Shown here: one piece after another, positions 53,777 through 62,972 of the stretch | How the letters are laid out: each line of letters opens with the position of its first letter | Numbering within the stretch: the first letter of the stretch is position 1 | From: Legionella parisiensis | Lineage (GTDB): Bacteria; Pseudomonadota; Gammaproteobacteria; Legionellales; Legionellaceae | Length of the DNA: 64,000 bases | Assembly (NCBI RefSeq): GCF_001467945.1 | Contig: NZ_LNYQ01000013.1 | Location: 2,635,871-2,699,870 of the forward strand | Direction: 5' to 3' | Translations under genes and position numbers: made by a program | The notes under the pieces: model-generated | What the model was told of the DNA's origin: nothing | Databases searched by the model: none | What the model saw: the letters and a program-made list of their open reading frames with translations, nothing else

Positions 53777-54676
53777 TTATAAAGTACAGCTCATTGCTTG
53801 CTCATATTTTTGAAAGTATTGATCTTTAGCTTTCTCATCTAATTGATTCCAAAAAGCCTCTGTAGTTCGCATGGGAGCCATATTACGGCGAATACTTTGA
53901 GTTTCTTCTGATAAAAAAGACCTGAATTCAGCATCTAATGTGTCATATGTTCTTGATTTTTTATGGAGATAATCTTGGAAAATAACGTCTTTATCTTGTT
54001 TTCCCATCATACTCCAATATTCGCTGGTTGGTACGTTGTTAAAAAATCGTACGCGAATTTTGCGTGTTGTTTCAGAAATATAGTTTTTAAATTCAACATC
54101 AAGCTCGTCCCATTCATTAGTAAAGAAACTTGAATTGCTTCCTGCAATGGAAGGGCTTTTTTCTGCTTTCTGTATTGCTGAGGGCGCCTCGAGCACTTCG
54201 GTGATACCGTTTTGTAAATCTTCTGGAGATTTAACTTGAATTGCTTTAAACCCATGGATTCTTGCTTCTGATACATTGTGGAAGGAGTCATCAAAGAAAT
54301 ATATTTCTTCTTTATTTACATTAAATCGTAAGGCAATTGCTTCTAATCTTGGCACCTTGCTGCCGTCCGTACCTTTTTCTGGACCCATATAATTTTCAGG
54401 TGGAATATTTACTCCATAGAGTTTAAAAAAATCCAGAGTACGTTGAATTACCTCTTTATCTAAATCCGCACTATTATTTGTTACTAAAAATATGGGGATG
54501 CCTTTTTTTTGCGCACACTGAAGTAACTCTGCAGTTTTTTGTCCTCCGACCATTACTGAATATGCTCCTGGGATAACTTTATTCCCTACACTCATTGGTT
54601 GCCCTTGGCCATTGTCATCATGTTTTGAACCTGTTTGTAATGTCTCTGATACATCGAATGCTAATATTTTTGTCAT
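53777..54676 (-). CDS. HAD-like protein with degenerate motif I, candidate effector
   Basis: 299-aa protein. The N-terminal 150 residues form a HAD-like fold: motif I reads FDVSET, where the usual second Asp is Ser; motif II is LVTNNS; motif IV is YFFDDSFHN. Loss of the second Asp should impair phosphatase chemistry. The C-terminal 115 residues hold two copies of a helical unit (EFKNYISETTRKIRVRF...; EFRSFLSEETQSIRRNM...). No signal peptide. It ends S-C-T-L, which is not a CAAX box because Cys is third from the end. Monocistronic with its own terminator. Confidence 0.7.
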   Translation of the reverse strand: MTKILAFDVSETLQTGSKHDDNGQGQPMSVGNKVIPGAYSVMVGGQKTAELLQCAQKKGIPIFLVTNNSADLDKEVIQRTLDFFKLYGVNIPPENYMGPEKGTDGSKVPRLEAIALRFNVNKEEIYFFDDSFHNVSEARIHGFKAIQVKSPEDLQNGITEVLEAPSAIQKAEKSPSIAGSNSSFFTNEWDELDVEFKNYISETTRKIRVRFFNNVPTSEYWSMMGKQDKDVIFQDYLHKKSRTYDTLDAEFRSFLSEETQSIRRNMAPMRTTEAFWNQLDEKAKDQYFQKYEQAMSCTL

Positions 54677-54893
54677 ATTGGGTCCCTGATATTCAAAAGC
54701 AGGTAATTATAAACCAAATTTATTAAAATTTCCCTTGGATTGATTGATATTTGAATAAAAAGCTCAGTTATTGATCGAGTGGATTCATTTCATTCACAAG
54801 GTTATGCTTTGTTTTCCAAAATATATTTGGCAAAGTCTGTTATTTATTTAATTGAAAACACTTCCTTGACACACTCTTATCGCTTTGCTTAAG

Positions 54894-55775
54894 ATGGTTA
54901 CCATGCTGCCATCTTCAAATGATTTGTATTATTTTATCGAAGTGTGCCAAACATTGAATTTGTCACGCGCTTCCGAACGTCTGGGGATTAGTCAACCATC
55001 TTTAAGTAGTGCAGTCAAACGACTTGAAAACGCAATTGGTACCAGTCTCTTTATACGCATAAAAAATGGGGTGAAATTAACTAAGTCAGGGGGGCAATTT
55101 TATACCCATGCCAAACAATTGATTCAGTTATGGGAACTCGCTCGTGCTCAAAGTCTGGCAAGTGTTAATGAAATCCAAGGAGATTTTGTTCTTGGTTGTC
55201 ATCCTTCTGTTGCCCAATATGATTTGCCCTTATTTATGCCCAAATTGCTTGAGCAATATCCTCAAATAAGAATTTCCCTGAAACATGATTTATCACGTAA
55301 AATTCTCGAGGGAATTATTAATTTTTCCATTGATATTGGTATTGTCGTTAATCCAGTGAGGCATAGGGACTTGATTCTGCAAAAGCTTTACGATGATGAG
55401 GTTGGTTTTTGGCAGCTTAAAGATAAAAATTTCATGGAGGAACAGAAGATTTTAACCTTATTATGTGATGTTGATTTATTGCAAACGCAAAAATTACTCA
55501 AAGATTTGGAGGCAATGGACATCAAAGAATATCGTTTATTACCTACCTCAAATCTGGACGTAATTGCCAGTTTGACTGCGGCGGGATGTGGTGTGGGTAT
55601 TTTACCTCGCACGGTAGTATGTACTCATTATCAGTCATTGCTTTCCCAGGTTCCGAATACACCTGTTTTTCACGATGAAATTTATTTAGTATACCGACCG
55701 GAACAAAGGCAAGTTAAAGCGTTACAGGTTATGGTGCAAACCATTCGTGAGTCGTGCAAAAACTTGCAGCACTAA
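54894..55775 (+). CDS. LysR-family transcriptional regulator
   Basis: About 293 aa. The N-terminal helix-turn-helix (FIEVCQTLNLSRASERLGISQPSLSSAVKRLENAIGTSLF) is classic LysR, followed by a periplasmic-binding-like effector domain (GDFVLGCHPSVAQYDLP...GCGVGILPRTVV). Start uncertain between ATGs at 54894 and 54903. Its 3' end overlaps the convergent gene ending at 55772 by four bases. The target is not evident. The peptide/WHxF pair or an unlinked gene are both possible. Confidence 0.9.
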   Translation: MVTMLPSSNDLYYFIEVCQTLNLSRASERLGISQPSLSSAVKRLENAIGTSLFIRIKNGVKLTKSGGQFYTHAKQLIQLWELARAQSLASVNEIQGDFVLGCHPSVAQYDLPLFMPKLLEQYPQIRISLKHDLSRKILEGIINFSIDIGIVVNPVRHRDLILQKLYDDEVGFWQLKDKNFMEEQKILTLLCDVDLLQTQKLLKDLEAMDIKEYRLLPTSNLDVIASLTAAGCGVGILPRTVVCTHYQSLLSQVPNTPVFHDEIYLVYRPEQRQVKALQVMVQTIRESCKNLQH

Positions 55776-56254
55776 ACGGAATTAAGCAAAAAAAACTGTT
55801 TGTTTTCTACATGTTCATTAAACCAGAGGATTAAGGTTTCTTCACCTAATTGCTCGTAAATGTAATTCAAAAACAACTCCAATTGGTTGGTGAAATCTTC
55901 TTCGGTAAACTTCAATTTTTCCCGCATATTGGGAACATGATGCAAATATTCACCAAAGTAGTGATTGCAGAACTCATGGTAATCTAAGGTAATCAGAATA
56001 AATTCATGCCACATATTATCGATAGGTCTCATTTCTTCATGCATCACAGGAATGAATTGCAGTTCCGGGTTACCTGGGTTGGCTTTTAAATCATGTTCAT
56101 GTTTTACGCTGAGCCATAGATATTTTAGCATGTCGGTAAACAGCTGTTCTGCTGAATCAGAAAAACCAGGAAAATTCTGCTTAAAACGCTCTATAACTAA
56201 CAGGTTTTTGTATTCCAGTAATAGTCTAAGATCGGGTAGTTTTTTCATAGTCAT
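55772..56254 (-). CDS. WHxF/HHxP-motif protein, partner of the Cys-rich peptide gene
   Basis: 160-aa soluble protein. The centre carries IDNMWHEFILITLDYHEFCN followed by HYFGEYLHHVPN: an Asp, Trp-His, Tyr-His, Phe-Cys and paired His pattern that I associate with a poorly characterised (glycine-rich-domain-like) family. The His/Cys cluster could bind metal. It starts at ATG 56254 or 56248, about 30 bp after the stop of the 27-codon peptide gene on the same strand, so the two are probably one transcript. A role in modifying or handling the peptide is a guess from layout. Confidence 0.6.
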   Translation of the reverse strand: MTMKKLPDLRLLLEYKNLLVIERFKQNFPGFSDSAEQLFTDMLKYLWLSVKHEHDLKANPGNPELQFIPVMHEEMRPIDNMWHEFILITLDYHEFCNHYFGEYLHHVPNMREKLKFTEEDFTNQLELFLNYIYEQLGEETLILWFNEHVENKQFFLLNSV

Positions 56255-56285
56255 TCTCGCAAAGTAATCTATGGCTCACAGGATT

Positions 56286-56369
56286 TTAGGAATAGCGACA
56301 GCATTTGCAGCGCATCATGCCTTTAGCTATTTTGGCCTTAACGATTTGTTGCACTAGTTGTTTTTTCAT
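56286..56369 (-). CDS. 27-aa Cys-rich peptide, possible precursor peptide
   Basis: ATG at 56369 with GGAGAG six to seven bases upstream. The sequence begins MKKQLVQQIVKAKIAKG, a basic amphipathic leader-like stretch, and ends MMRCKCCRYS with three Cys. It is followed on the same strand by the WHxF protein gene. Size and composition fit a ribosomally made, modified peptide or a metal-binding microprotein. No known core motif is recognised, and a role for the upstream frame to 56528 is unlikely because it lacks a ribosome binding site. Confidence 0.5.
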   Translation of the reverse strand: MKKQLVQQIVKAKIAKGMMRCKCCRYS

Positions 56370-56602
56370 TTTTTTCTCTCCATTGGTAATTGCGTTTTTA
56401 GCATAATTTATATGGAGCATTTTAACTATAAAGAAAAAGCTATCGCTGTAATAGTTAATCACTGCGATAGGTCTGTGAAACTCTGGTTTTGATCCTTTAT
56501 GGTGGCTGTTTCTGCTGTAAATTCGCATTTTATGTTACAAGCACGATTTCATATATAAAATTCGTACCTTTTATTCTACGATTAAAACGAGGAGTACTCA
56601 TT

Positions 56603-56676
56603 ATGTGTTCATTATGCCTAAGAAAATAAGTGTTGCTGCCATTGATTGGGATGGTTGTTTTAGTCATGCTATTTAG
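56603..56676 (+). pseudogene. Possible truncated HAD-like gene start
   Basis: A GAGGAG ribosome binding site precedes ATG 56603, which gives only eight codons. In another frame ATG 56614 gives MPKKISVAAIDWDGCFSHAI then stop. DWDGCF resembles HAD motif I of other effector genes. Probably the broken 5' end of a lost gene. Confidence 0.3.
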
Positions 56677-56685
56677 CTTCTCTAC

Positions 56686-56886
56686 CTATAAAAGTGGATT
56701 TTTTATTTCATTTTGCACTGGTGCGGCCGGAGAGAATAAATAGATGATGAGCAACATGAGAAAAATAATTAAAGAAAGATAGAATATAATTTTTGCATTA
56801 TTTGTTAGTGAAGTACCTGCGCCCTTATATCCCATGTATCCTGAAACAATCGCTATAACTAAAAAAATAAATGCTGCTGTTAACAT
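56686..56886 (-). CDS. DUF1328-like small membrane protein
   Basis: 66-aa protein with two membrane helices (residues 3-22 and 33-53), in the pattern of the YtjA/DUF1328 family (mLxxAxIFLVIAIVSGxxGY...AKIIFYLSLIIFLxxLL). Function unknown. AAAGGAC precedes the ATG at 56886. Confidence 0.7.
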   Translation of the reverse strand: MLTAAFIFLVIAIVSGYMGYKGAGTSLTNNAKIIFYLSLIIFLMLLIIYLFSPAAPVQNEIKNPLL

Positions 56887-57025
56887 TTTATCTGTCCTTT
56901 TTTCAGAGTTAAAGAGTATTTATCTCATTTCATTTAACTTTTATTTAGAGTTTATTTATTTTTAATTATAGATATCTTTTGTAATTTTGTTTTTTCAGCG
57001 ATGGTTTAAGGTTTATTTTCTTGGC

Positions 57026-57106
57026 CAAAATGCTGCGATTTTATACGCCCTATATTCACATACTTGATGTATGCTCCTTTTCAGTACTCTAAATCGCAGT
57101 ATTTTG
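57026..57106. repeat. Long-armed palindromic intergenic element
   Basis: Arms at 57026-57042 (CAAAATGCTGCGATTTT) and 57090-57106 (TAAATCGCAGTATTTTG) pair with few mismatches. The loop has an inner palindrome CATAC-TTGAT-GTATG. It looks like a dispersed repeat. The remainder of 56887-57264 is AT-rich, with the promoter of the MFS operon presumably near its right end. Confidence 0.5.
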
Positions 57107-57264
57107 ACACAAGACAGCAATTGTAAAAGACTCTAGTAGAACCGTCATTTTTTCTTGAATTATTTATGATGAATCTGTTTGTTTTTATATCGTTATTATG
57201 TTAAAAATCATGTGGTTAAAGTCGCAATAAGCGACGTATCCTTATATCTTATAAAGAGATTTTC

Positions 57265-58566
57265 ATGGACGAAAATAATAATAAATCCCTGGCTCTTCAT
57301 GTCTGGATAGTCTGTGCGCTGGGTTTGTTCATTGATGGTTATGATTTATACATCGCTTCTGTAGCCGAGCCATTTATTAATGCTTTATATCATCCATCGT
57401 CACTTATGATTGGCCTCACGCAAGCTGCAGCACCTCTTGGTGCAGTATTTGGTGCAATCATTGTTGGTCGCTTGGCGGACATGTTAGGCAGGAAAAGCAT
57501 GCTTATTATAAACCTTGTGTTTTTTGTGCTCATTGCTATTTGTTCTGCTTTTGCCTGGAATATAACTTCTCTTTGTGTTTTTCGATTTTTACTCGGTTTT
57601 GGCGTCGGCGCTGATTACCCTATTTGTGCAGCCTATTTAGCTGAAATGATTCCTCCTCATAAAAGTGCCCAATTTATCGCAACTGCTATGTTTATCAATT
57701 GTCTTGCCTCACCAATAGGTGTCGTTGTTGCTTGGATTTTATTTAAACTGCATCCTCAGCTCGACGTTTGGCGATGGATATTTGCTTCAGGAGCGATTCC
57801 TGCAATTGTAGGGCTGTTATTTAGAGCCAAGCTGCCAGAGAGCTTTTTATGGCAAGTCCATCAACGGTTAAAACCACGTTCAAGACGCGCTGTTTTTACT
57901 CATTATCAATTTATATTCTCGCCAAGAATGATAAAAGTTACTGTTTGTCTCTGTTTCTGCTGGTTTTTATTGGATATATCGTATTACGGAATAGGGTTAT
58001 TCACTCCTTACGTTTTACATGCATTTAATCTTTCGAGTGAGGCAAATTTCCTGAGTGCGCAAACGGAAGTTCTAAAAAGCACTTTAGTGGTAAATATTTT
58101 TGTTTCCTTAGGTGCTTTTGCAGTTATTTTTTTTGTAAATCGTGTATCTTTAGTTAAATTGCAGAAAACAGGATTTCTATTTTCGTTTGTGGGCTTGCTC
58201 GTTCTTAGCATAAGCTATCTGTTCCCAAGTACCAGCATTATTTTTATCGGATTTACCTTGTTCAATTTTTTTATAAATTTTGGTCCAGGAATTTCAACCT
58301 ATCTGCTGCCTGCAAAACTTTATAATCCTGAATTTAAAGCAACAGGACATGGGGTGGCAGCAGGATCCGGAAAATTTGGTGCGTTTATTGGAACGGTATT
58401 CTTGCCTATCTTCCAGGTTCACTTGGGTATTTATCTGACTTTAGCCATTCTTGCCAGTACTCTTCTGCTGGGTTGGTTGTTAACAAAATGGTTAGAAAGG
58501 GAGGAAGGTAAATTAGCGACTCTTTCTGATTCAATTTATGAGAATACACTGCTATCAACGTCTTAA
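57265..58566 (+). CDS. MFS transporter, first gene of phosphonate-type operon
   Basis: 433-aa, 12-helix major facilitator of the sugar/phosphate/organic-acid porter type: GLFIDGYDLYIAS (helix 1), GRLADMLGRKS (loop 2-3), RFLLGFGVGADYPI, LPESFLW (after helix 6) and HGVAAGSGKFGA (helix 11). Eleven bases separate it from the PhyH-like gene, so it is cotranscribed with the two oxygenases and may import their substrate, perhaps 2-aminoethylphosphonate or its trimethyl form. Substrate is inferred from context only. Confidence 0.88.
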   Translation: MDENNNKSLALHVWIVCALGLFIDGYDLYIASVAEPFINALYHPSSLMIGLTQAAAPLGAVFGAIIVGRLADMLGRKSMLIINLVFFVLIAICSAFAWNITSLCVFRFLLGFGVGADYPICAAYLAEMIPPHKSAQFIATAMFINCLASPIGVVVAWILFKLHPQLDVWRWIFASGAIPAIVGLLFRAKLPESFLWQVHQRLKPRSRRAVFTHYQFIFSPRMIKVTVCLCFCWFLLDISYYGIGLFTPYVLHAFNLSSEANFLSAQTEVLKSTLVVNIFVSLGAFAVIFFVNRVSLVKLQKTGFLFSFVGLLVLSISYLFPSTSIIFIGFTLFNFFINFGPGISTYLLPAKLYNPEFKATGHGVAAGSGKFGAFIGTVFLPIFQVHLGIYLTLAILASTLLLGWLLTKWLEREEGKLATLSDSIYENTLLSTS

Positions 58567-58577
58567 AAGGGGAAATC

Positions 58578-59381
58578 ATGGATTATCAATTAAGTGAAGA
58601 GCAAGGAAGTTTTTGGCAAAAACAGGGATTTGTTATTTTGCGAGATTTTCTCTTTAGTGCTCTGAAAGAACATCTGCAAATCTGGTGTGATGAATTAACA
58701 TCTTGGCCTGAAACACCAGGAAAGTGGATGAAATATTTTGAAAAAAATACTCAGGGCGAACGTCAGCTGTGTCGCATTGAAAATTTTATTGATTATCATA
58801 AAGGGATGTATGAGGTAGCTAATGGCGCACGTACCTTAAACTTAGTGTCCTCATTAATGGGAGAGCGGGCTGCTATTTTCAAAGAAAAAATTAATTATAA
58901 ATTTCCTGGAGGGGGTGGTTTTAAACCTCATCAAGATGCTCCTGCTTTTATTAGCTTTAACCAACGATTTCACATAACCATGATGGTGGCAATCGATGAG
59001 TGCACATTAGAAAACGGTTGTTTACAAGTAGTTAAAGGAGGGGCTAATAAGCCTGTAATTCTTCCTCAGGAAGCGGATGGTTCGATTAAAAAGGAAATTG
59101 CAGAGGCTCTCCAGTGGACTCCAATTGAATGTAAAACAGGAGACATCATTTTATTTGATTCTTATCTACCCCATTATTCGGAGGCGAACCGCAGCAATAA
59201 GCCACGCCGAGCAATTTTTATTACCTTTAGCAAATTTTCTGAAGGGGGTCTGAAGCGGGAGGCTTATTACCAGGATAAACGGGAAAAGTTTCCTCCTGAC
59301 TGTGAACGAGATCCCAATAAAAACTACTCGGCAGGTGCTGCTATTTATAATGTCGCTAATCCTATTAGTGAAATGATGTAA
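58578..59381 (+). CDS. PhyH-family Fe(II)/2-oxoglutarate dioxygenase (PhnY*/TmpA-like)
   Basis: 267-aa dioxygenase. The iron triad is H118-x-D120 (FKPHQDAP) and H199 (LPHYSEAN), with R210/R211 for 2-oxoglutarate. AAAGGGG lies before the ATG. It ends TAATG, so its stop overlaps the start of the HD-domain gene by one base and translation is coupled. Enzymes of this family hydroxylate the alpha carbon of 2-aminoethylphosphonate (PhnY*) or its N-trimethyl analogue (TmpA), giving the substrate of the HD oxygenase. Which one it prefers cannot be read here. Confidence 0.85.
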   Translation: MDYQLSEEQGSFWQKQGFVILRDFLFSALKEHLQIWCDELTSWPETPGKWMKYFEKNTQGERQLCRIENFIDYHKGMYEVANGARTLNLVSSLMGERAAIFKEKINYKFPGGGGFKPHQDAPAFISFNQRFHITMMVAIDECTLENGCLQVVKGGANKPVILPQEADGSIKKEIAEALQWTPIECKTGDIILFDSYLPHYSEANRSNKPRRAIFITFSKFSEGGLKREAYYQDKREKFPPDCERDPNKNYSAGAAIYNVANPISEMM

Positions 59382-60046
59382 TGAAGACAATGGATCATAT
59401 CGACAAAAAAATTGATAGGGCTTTTCAGTGTTTGTATCTCTCCAACGGTATGGATTACATTGGCGAGTCTGTTTCGCAATTAGAACATGCGTTACAGAGC
59501 GCCTACTTTGCTGAACAAGCAGGACATAGCCAGGAGGTTATTCTCGCGTGCTTATTTCATGATATAGGACATTTTGCCTCGGATACCAAGCAAAATAAGA
59601 TGGCAGATTTAGGAGTGGTGCATCATGAATGGATTGGTGCGACATTAGCATATACCCTTGGGTTTTCTGCAAAAGTTGCATTGCTCATCGGCCATCATGT
59701 GAATGCCAAACGCTATCTGGCAGGAAAGAAAAAAGACTATTTTGAGCGTTTATCCGCAGCAAGCAAGAAAACGCTGCTCTTTCAAGGCGGAGTGATGACT
59801 GATGAAGAGATGCGGCACTTTGAGGCAAACACTCATTTTAAAGATATATTACGAGTGCGAGTTAATGATGAAAAGGCCAAAGAAATTGGGATGGAGGTTC
59901 CAGACCTTGTTTATTATCGTCCTTATTTATATAAGCATTTTGTAGAAACAGCGAGATCAATAGAACATATATCACTCCCCAATTACGTGGATAATGTATG
60001 GGTAGAGCAATTTAAAGCGTCACTTGAGAAGAGACTTCTGGCATAA
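59381..60046 (+). CDS. PhnZ/TmpB-like HD-domain di-iron oxygenase
   Basis: 221-aa HD protein whose key residues match PhnZ with a constant offset of two: Y26 and E29 (DYIGES), H36 (LEHALQ), H60-D61 (FHDIGH), H82 (VVHHEW) and H106 (IGHHVN), as Y24, E27, H34, H58, D59, H80 and H104 in PhnZ. This mixed-valence di-iron enzyme cleaves the C-P bond of the hydroxylated phosphonate to phosphate and an amino acid (glycine or betaine). Length fits. It is translationally coupled to the PhyH gene. The MFS gene upstream completes an uptake-oxidation-cleavage set. Confidence 0.87.
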   Translation: MKTMDHIDKKIDRAFQCLYLSNGMDYIGESVSQLEHALQSAYFAEQAGHSQEVILACLFHDIGHFASDTKQNKMADLGVVHHEWIGATLAYTLGFSAKVALLIGHHVNAKRYLAGKKKDYFERLSAASKKTLLFQGGVMTDEEMRHFEANTHFKDILRVRVNDEKAKEIGMEVPDLVYYRPYLYKHFVETARSIEHISLPNYVDNVWVEQFKASLEKRLLA

Positions 60047-60380
60047 ACCTGCCTCTTGTGCATTAATGCTGCGTTGTAGCCGCTTCTCCGGTGCACATTG
60101 GCTTCATGTAAACTCTGCTCCTCGAAGGGTTTACTCTTTGCACTAAAGTTAAGCATGAGGTTTAATGAGTGCAATGAGAATGGATAATTTTGAGCGAGGG
60201 ATTCCAATGGAGAAAATGGCGGGTCAATCGACTTAAGATTTATCAAGCTCAAAAATAAAATCACTCTAGAAGTAAAAAAAGTTGGAATTATTGGTGAAAT
60301 AATTGACATTATGATTGCATTTTAATAAAATTTTTCTCTTAAAGTCGGCTCGCCGTTCTACGCTCCCAAGGGCCATGAAT
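60047..60380. other. 334-bp spacer
   Basis: No gene. A CTCGAAGGGTTTACTCTTTG word near 60121 resembles CTCGGAGGGTTTACCTTTGC near 48542, so a small dispersed repeat is possible. Confidence 0.3.
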
Positions 60381-61637
60381 ATGTACACACAAACAATTCA
60401 AGAAAAAAAACAACTCTGGATTATTTTACTAATTGTCTTAATTAGTTTTATTGGTTCATCTATTGCTTACCCCATTCTTCCCCCCTTGTTTTTACAATCT
60501 ACGAATCAGCCAATTATTTCACCAGAATGGGGTGATACGAGCAGGCGTATTTTATTGGGGCTAACCCTTGCAATTTTTCCTTTGGGACAATTTATTGGTT
60601 CTCCTATTCTAGGAAGAAACTCTGATGTATATGGACGCAAAAAAATATTGGTCATCAGTTTGGCGGGAAGCATACTGGGGTATGTGTTGACAGTCATAGC
60701 ATTTTGGACAAACAGTTTCTGGCTCTTATTATTGAGCCGATTTTTAACAGGATTCATGGAAGGAACTTTTGCTGTTGCCAGGGCATTAGCATCAGAATTA
60801 ACTGCAATTAACAAGTTTGTAAGCTTTGGTAGAATTAACAGCATGGCAGGCATTGGCTATATTATTGGACCTGTCATTGGTGGGTTATTATCAAATCCAA
60901 ATATCATTCCCTGGTTTTCATGGTCCTTCCCTTTTACTTTTGCGGCATTCGCTTCAATTATTACGTTGGGTCTTGCCTGGTGGAAATTACCAGAACATAA
61001 ATCTCTATCCAATCCTGAAAAAAAATCCATATTGGGCCAACTCAATATTATTCGACAATTCAAACTGTTATTTCAAAATCATCCTCATTTAATCCATTTG
61101 CTCATTATCAGCACGCTATTTACCTTCGCAGTGGATATGTTTTATGAATTTGGCCCGGTTTATCTGGCTGGAAAATGGTTTATGTCTCCAGGCATGATTG
61201 CGACTTATAACGCGGCATTGTCAGCTGCCCTTGCCTTAGGCGCAGTATGGCTTCCACATCATCTTTCAAAACACATGCCCATTCATAGAATGATAATCTT
61301 GGCCATGATGACCACTGCTCTGATTTTTGCTGCGATGGTTGCCTTTCAATACCCATCAACCTTATTTTTATTTTTCACACTTATCGGATTTAGTATCACA
61401 ACAGTTACAACGACTATGACGATTCATATCTCAAATATGTCTCATACCGCAATTCAGGGGGAAGTCATGGGTGCGCAATTAAGCTTACGTACCCTAGGTG
61501 ATGCTATTATTTGCTTTGTTGGTGGTTTTCTGATTGTTGTGTCAATTATTACCCCTATTGTTTTATGCTGCATTACCGCATTTGTTGCTGGCATTATGTG
61601 TATTATGTATTTGAAATCAACAGTCCAGGTGGGATGA
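60381..61637 (+). CDS. MFS transporter, drug-efflux-like
   Basis: 418-aa 12-helix transporter of the TetA/DHA1-like group: GRNSDVYGRKKILVISLAGS (loop 2-3), RFLTGFMEGTFAVARAL (helix 4) and GRINSMAGIGYIIGPVIGGLL (motif C of antiporters). Likely exports a drug, siderophore or metabolite. AAGGG is eight bases before ATG 60381 and too close to ATG 60375. The frame from 60315 is an extension without support. Monocistronic. Confidence 0.87.
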   Translation: MYTQTIQEKKQLWIILLIVLISFIGSSIAYPILPPLFLQSTNQPIISPEWGDTSRRILLGLTLAIFPLGQFIGSPILGRNSDVYGRKKILVISLAGSILGYVLTVIAFWTNSFWLLLLSRFLTGFMEGTFAVARALASELTAINKFVSFGRINSMAGIGYIIGPVIGGLLSNPNIIPWFSWSFPFTFAAFASIITLGLAWWKLPEHKSLSNPEKKSILGQLNIIRQFKLLFQNHPHLIHLLIISTLFTFAVDMFYEFGPVYLAGKWFMSPGMIATYNAALSAALALGAVWLPHHLSKHMPIHRMIILAMMTTALIFAAMVAFQYPSTLFLFFTLIGFSITTVTTTMTIHISNMSHTAIQGEVMGAQLSLRTLGDAIICFVGGFLIVVSIITPIVLCCITAFVAGIMCIMYLKSTVQVG

Positions 61638-61896
61638 TGGTTCAACAGACTATTACGTCTGACGGCCAGTGTTTTCCACTGTTGATCGTAGTATATATCA
61701 CACAAAATAACGGAAGCCATTATCTTTGCGGGCATAATGAGACCTGATTGTTGGTTAACTTATTAATTAATAAGCGATTTATTTATTCTGGATAACCCTA
61801 TAATTTTTTCGCGATCTTTGTTAAATTAATTCGCTGTTGTTTTTATCAGAAGAAGTATGCTTAAAGCACTTTTTTTCGTGTGGTTATTTTTTAAGG

Positions 61897-62745
61897 ATGA
61901 AGAAATTGTTTAAGAGTAAGTATGGATTTGCATTAGCTATTTTGGGATTGACCTCAATTAGTGTTCAACCAAGTATTGCAGCTGCGTCGCCAGCAGTAAA
62001 AACGCCCGCCGTTTGGAAAGATCAGATTGAAAAAAAAGTGGATTGGTTTTCAATGAGTTGGCGTCCTTTTGCAACAGTATCATTAGGTGCCGCATTTACT
62101 GATGATGCAGGTAAATCGCAATTTATTTCTATTGACGATCCCGTTCAAGACGAGTTTTTTAGGTATGATGCCGACAATACGGATCAATCTAAATTTATAT
62201 ACGGTGTTTCGCTTGGAATAGAAATTCTATTAAATCCGAGTTGGTTTTTGCAAACAGGATTTAGTTATTACCAGCCCATGGAGTTTAATACCCACGGCGT
62301 TGTGACACAAGGCGCGTCGGATGTATTAATATTTGATTCATTTTCATATAAATATGATATACAGGCGCACCAAGTATTATTTGAAAATAAACTCTTATAT
62401 AACTTGATGTATCAATCGCTGACTATTCATCCGTACATTTCAGGAGGTATCGGGGTTAGTTCGAATAATGCAAAAGATTACAGCGTCAATATTGTACCGC
62501 AATTTAGTACATTCAGTAATGAGTTTAAGGATGAGACGCGTACCTCTTTCTCTTATAGAGTAGGGGCGGGTGTAGATTATGAAGTAACAAATCATATCCG
62601 TGTAGGAATAGGCTATCGATTTTCTGACTTTGGTAAAGTAGAGCTTGGAAATGCTGCGATCGACGGAGTACCAACATTTAATAATTTATCACAATCTCAT
62701 TTATATACTAATGAAGTATTGGGGCAAATCACTTTTGTGGTTTAA
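61897..62745 (+). CDS. Outer-membrane beta-barrel protein
   Basis: 282-aa protein with a signal peptide (MKKLFKSKYGFALAILGL to AAA) and a barrel of amphipathic strands: ATVSLGAAFTDDAG, YGVSLGIEILLNPSWFLQTG, FSYRVGAGVDYEV and VGIGYRFSDFG. It ends in a hydrophobic strand (GQITFVV). Similar in size and layout to the barrel at 35284. AAGG abuts the ATG at 61897, which is unusually close; the upstream frame is not supported. Confidence 0.75.
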   Translation: MKKLFKSKYGFALAILGLTSISVQPSIAAASPAVKTPAVWKDQIEKKVDWFSMSWRPFATVSLGAAFTDDAGKSQFISIDDPVQDEFFRYDADNTDQSKFIYGVSLGIEILLNPSWFLQTGFSYYQPMEFNTHGVVTQGASDVLIFDSFSYKYDIQAHQVLFENKLLYNLMYQSLTIHPYISGGIGVSSNNAKDYSVNIVPQFSTFSNEFKDETRTSFSYRVGAGVDYEVTNHIRVGIGYRFSDFGKVELGNAAIDGVPTFNNLSQSHLYTNEVLGQITFVV

Positions 62746-62972
62746 AGGGATATAAAACTTAGCAAGGTTTTATGGAGTTCTCCAAAAAAGTACAAAATTT
62801 ATTTCGGATGCTTAAAATTCTAGGGACATGATTGGCATTTTGAGTGTGATCTAAATCCTCATTCAAGTGATTTAATCCATTTTCTTACTCAATGATATTG
62901 TCTTGAGCCTTAGGCATCTGTACTTGAATTAAAAGATGTGCCTTTTGAGTAGCTTATTTTTAAGGATGAATA

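Noticed and set aside
53777-53790. CAAX box on the HAD-like protein (ends S-C-T-L)
   Set aside because: Cys is third from the end, so it does not fit C-a-a-X.
54007-54294. 95-codon frame inside the HAD-like gene
   Set aside because: Shadow of the real gene in another frame on the same strand, no ribosome binding site.
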